A DNA stretch of 64,000 nucleotides from Chrysomallon squamiferum (Eukaryota; Mollusca; Gastropoda; Neomphalida; Peltospiridae). Positions 62,033 to 64,000 of the stretch are shown here, one piece after another (position 1 is the first letter of the stretch; each line of letters begins with the position of its first letter). The notes under the pieces were generated by a model, which was given only the letters and a program-made list of their open reading frames with translations, did not search any database and was not told the origin of the DNA. A program made the position numbers and the translations under genes. The stretch is from positions 16,903,976-16,967,975 of the forward strand of contig CM022665.1 in NCBI GenBank assembly GCA_012295275.1. Reading direction: 5' to 3'.

Positions 62033-62282
62033 CGCTTTCCTTGCAGTAAGCAGATATATCTATTCAGTTTTATTACTGTTAACTGTGGACAGTGGATTTA
62101 TGCTGTGTTAACTTTGGAAAGTTGATTTACCCCACAGCCTTAAAAAAACGAAAACATTATGCTGTGACAAGTGGACACACCCCCAGAAACTCCCAAATAT
62201 CATATTGGCCCAGTATGGGGCAGCAGCACAACTATTGATGTTGATTTTGCCAGGAGCTATTTTTAATTATGCTGTGAAAGGG
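62033..62282. mobile_element. piggyBac-like MITE, 250 bp, TTAA target site
   Basis: Flanked by TTAA at 62029-62032 and 62283-62286. The left end CGCTTTCCTTGCAGTAAG and the reverse complement of the right end CCCTTTCACAGCATAATT share an imperfect terminal repeat. TTAA duplications with CCCTTT-like ends are the signature of piggyBac-type elements. Internally TATGCTGTG occurs three times. No coding capacity. Confidence 0.6.
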
Positions 62283-62502
62283 TTAAGCGCTGTGTTATAT
62301 CCCAGGCCCTGAGAATATTCTACTGACAGGGGATTTAAGTTGTTATGATTTACAGGTTTTCACAATATGATTTTTGTACAAGATGTAGTGAGAAAACTGT
62401 TCTGAGTCAAAGATAGATACAATCAGTAAATCTGTAAAATATTACTGAAGAAAGATAAAGTAATTTAAGAGAGACAAGGAATTGTTCTTTATGTTTATAT
62501 AT

Positions 62503-62645
62503 AAGAAATAACTGTCAGCTTTATCCTGCTCAGGTTAGAATGGCCTGAACTTGGTGAGGAACTTGGCGAGGCTTTGCCGAGCTGCTTTGGGCCATTCACC
62601 CCAAGCTAGTATCTCAAGACAGTAACCAAATTATTTCTTTATAAT
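62503..62645. mobile_element. Small MITE-like element, second copy of the 57.8-kb family
   Basis: AAGAAATAACTGTCAGCTTT at the left and, on the reverse strand from the right, AAAGAAATAATTTGGTTACT form approximate inverted ends. The interior shares ATCCTG, GGTT and CATTCACC with the copy at 57796-57925. Confidence 0.4.
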
Positions 62646-62808
62646 AATACAAAAACTAAATGACTTTAACTCATATTTATCATCTCAGTGCTCTCAACAA
62701 AACACATTTCCCATGCATTGGTTTCATCATCACTAAGCATCAAAACCAGCAATTAAACACTAAAGAAGTAACTTTGAACAATATGAATGTGAATGTATAT
62801 ATGTGTGT

Positions 62809-62813
62809 GTGTG

Positions 62814-62861
<48 letters not shown>
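62809..62861. repeat. (TG)n/(TA)n microsatellite
   Basis: A short TG run passing into about 17 TA units. Confidence 0.9.
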
Positions 62862-62863
<2 letters not shown>

Positions 62864-64000
62864 CACTTAAGACCTTCTGGCTCTAACCCCTCAATATGTA
62901 AATAACAAGTAACCTATCAAAGTGAAAATAGTTCCATCCCAAAAAGCTATATTTTTGGTCAGTGCCACAAAAAGTTAAAATTAATCATGTAATATTTTAT
63001 CTTGTCATTATTTATATATATATATAAGGGAAATGAAAACAAGGTAACTATTAATGCTATTTTTGCCATAACAGAGTTTAAGTAGAAAAAAGTGACATTT
63101 TAAGATGCTTCAGTTCATTATCTTGTGTAAAACCTGACATTTTCATGAACATAAACTGGACATTTTTATTTTTATTATATATTTTTTTCAAACATAAAAA
63201 ACCTCTATGAAGTGATTACAAAACAAATTAATTCAAATGAAGAACGAAATTTAAAATTTATAAAAATGGATGAAATGAAAGGCAAACTTAATTTTGAAGT
63301 ACATAAATAACAAAGTAATTAATTAATTAATTAAAATAAAAATAAAATAAAGACTTTTGGAAGAAAGAAGAAGTATCTCACTGATCTTGTCAGAATGTTA
63401 GATATCTTGACAGAAATAATAATTTGTTTGTGCATTGTTTGGCTGGAGGTAGGGATGTATGCAGAAGTCTAAAATTGTCGTATTACAGGCTGTAAAAAAC
63501 AAACACTGTAAACTCTGTTTCAAATTTGCATACAGATGTCAGGCCCGCCCCAAAAATTCATGGAATATCTTATGACTTTTTCTTTAAATTTGTTTTTCTT
63601 GTACTTTCTACATTTTTTTTTTTTTTTAGTTTCTTTTCTTTTTCTTTTTTAATTTTCTTTTTTTATTATTTTATGTTTCTTTTTTTAATCTCTTTTCTTT
63701 CTTTCTTTTTTTCATTTTTCAATTTTTTCCTCTGTTTAATAATGTATTAAAGAGATTAAAATGTCCTTTAGATTACTGTTGTTGAACCTTTTAGGAGGTT
63801 TGGAATAAATCTGTAATGAAAAGGCATAGCAGACTATTCATTTGTAATCATTATTGAAATAATGAAGCACCCACTGGTTCATTGTAGATCATCACTTGAG
63901 AAGACACTGGATGTAGGATCAAACCTTATTAGTGCATCTATTGGTGTTTTATTCCATCTAGTTTATTATGATAGGTGTTTGCTTTCTGCCATATGGAATA

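Larger units (their letters stand above)
46380..64000. other. Long gene-free or intronic region
   Basis: No recognisable exon over about 17.6 kb on either strand. All open frames are short and AT-driven. The region holds microsatellites, three or more small DNA transposons (listed separately), a diverged tandem-repeat block and poly-A/T runs. It could be intergenic, or a first intron of a gene continuing beyond the window. Confidence 0.5.

Noticed and set aside
46380-64000. Searching for tRNA, rRNA or known ncRNA genes
   Set aside because: No cloverleaf, A/B box pair or conserved rRNA segment was recognised by eye; a covariance-model scan would be needed to exclude small ones.

Overview
The window is nuclear DNA of an AT-rich animal genome. 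Genes are split into short exons by introns of roughly 0.1-2.3 kb, with GT-AG splice sites and one GC-AG case. The sequence between genes is full of microsatellites (TTA/AAT, TA, CA/TG, CT), poly-A/T runs and decayed transposons. Protein content (a Rho-family GTPase, ACTR10, MCM5) and pogo/Tigger and Jockey-like relics point to an invertebrate. The simple-repeat density would suit a marine lophotrochozoan such as a mollusc, but I cannot fix the phylum from the sequence alone.

Layout. 1-3.8 kb: low-complexity DNA. 3.84-7.4 kb (minus): a three-exon Rho-family GTPase of 220 residues with altered switch regions and no CAAX box. 8.98-9.55 kb (plus): an unrecognised 189-codon reading frame followed by polyadenylation signals. 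9.9-14.1 kb: a 32-bp minisatellite, a MITE-like element and the decayed 3' end of a Jockey-type retrotransposon. 14.4-22.0 kb (minus): an intact 13-exon ACTR10 (Arp11, pointed-end subunit of dynactin; 403 aa). 23.45-31.96 kb (minus): a second, head-to-tail ACTR10 copy that keeps all 13 exons and splice sites but has +1 frameshifts in exons 5 and 9. Three truncated pogo/Tigger elements sit in introns of the two copies. 33.2-42.05 kb (minus): a complete 16-exon MCM5 (731 aa), with two E2F-type sites just upstream of its ATG. 42.1-64 kb: no recognisable coding gene. There is a CpG-richer patch at 45.2-46.4 kb that could be the promoter and first exon of a rightward gene, then about 17 kb of intron-like or intergenic DNA with MITEs and microsatellites.

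The most informative feature is the ACTR10 tandem duplication. The duplicated segment reaches into the 3' UTR region of MCM5, so a relic of the MCM5 tail lies between the two ACTR10 copies. Divergence is very uneven: the last intron is nearly identical between copies (1 difference in 226 bp) while exon 1 is hard to align, which suggests recent gene conversion at the 3' end. The other genes are unrelated housekeeping and signalling functions (replication licensing, dynein-dynactin transport, small-GTPase signalling) and do not form an operon or a functional cluster. I found no evidence of a wholly new system.
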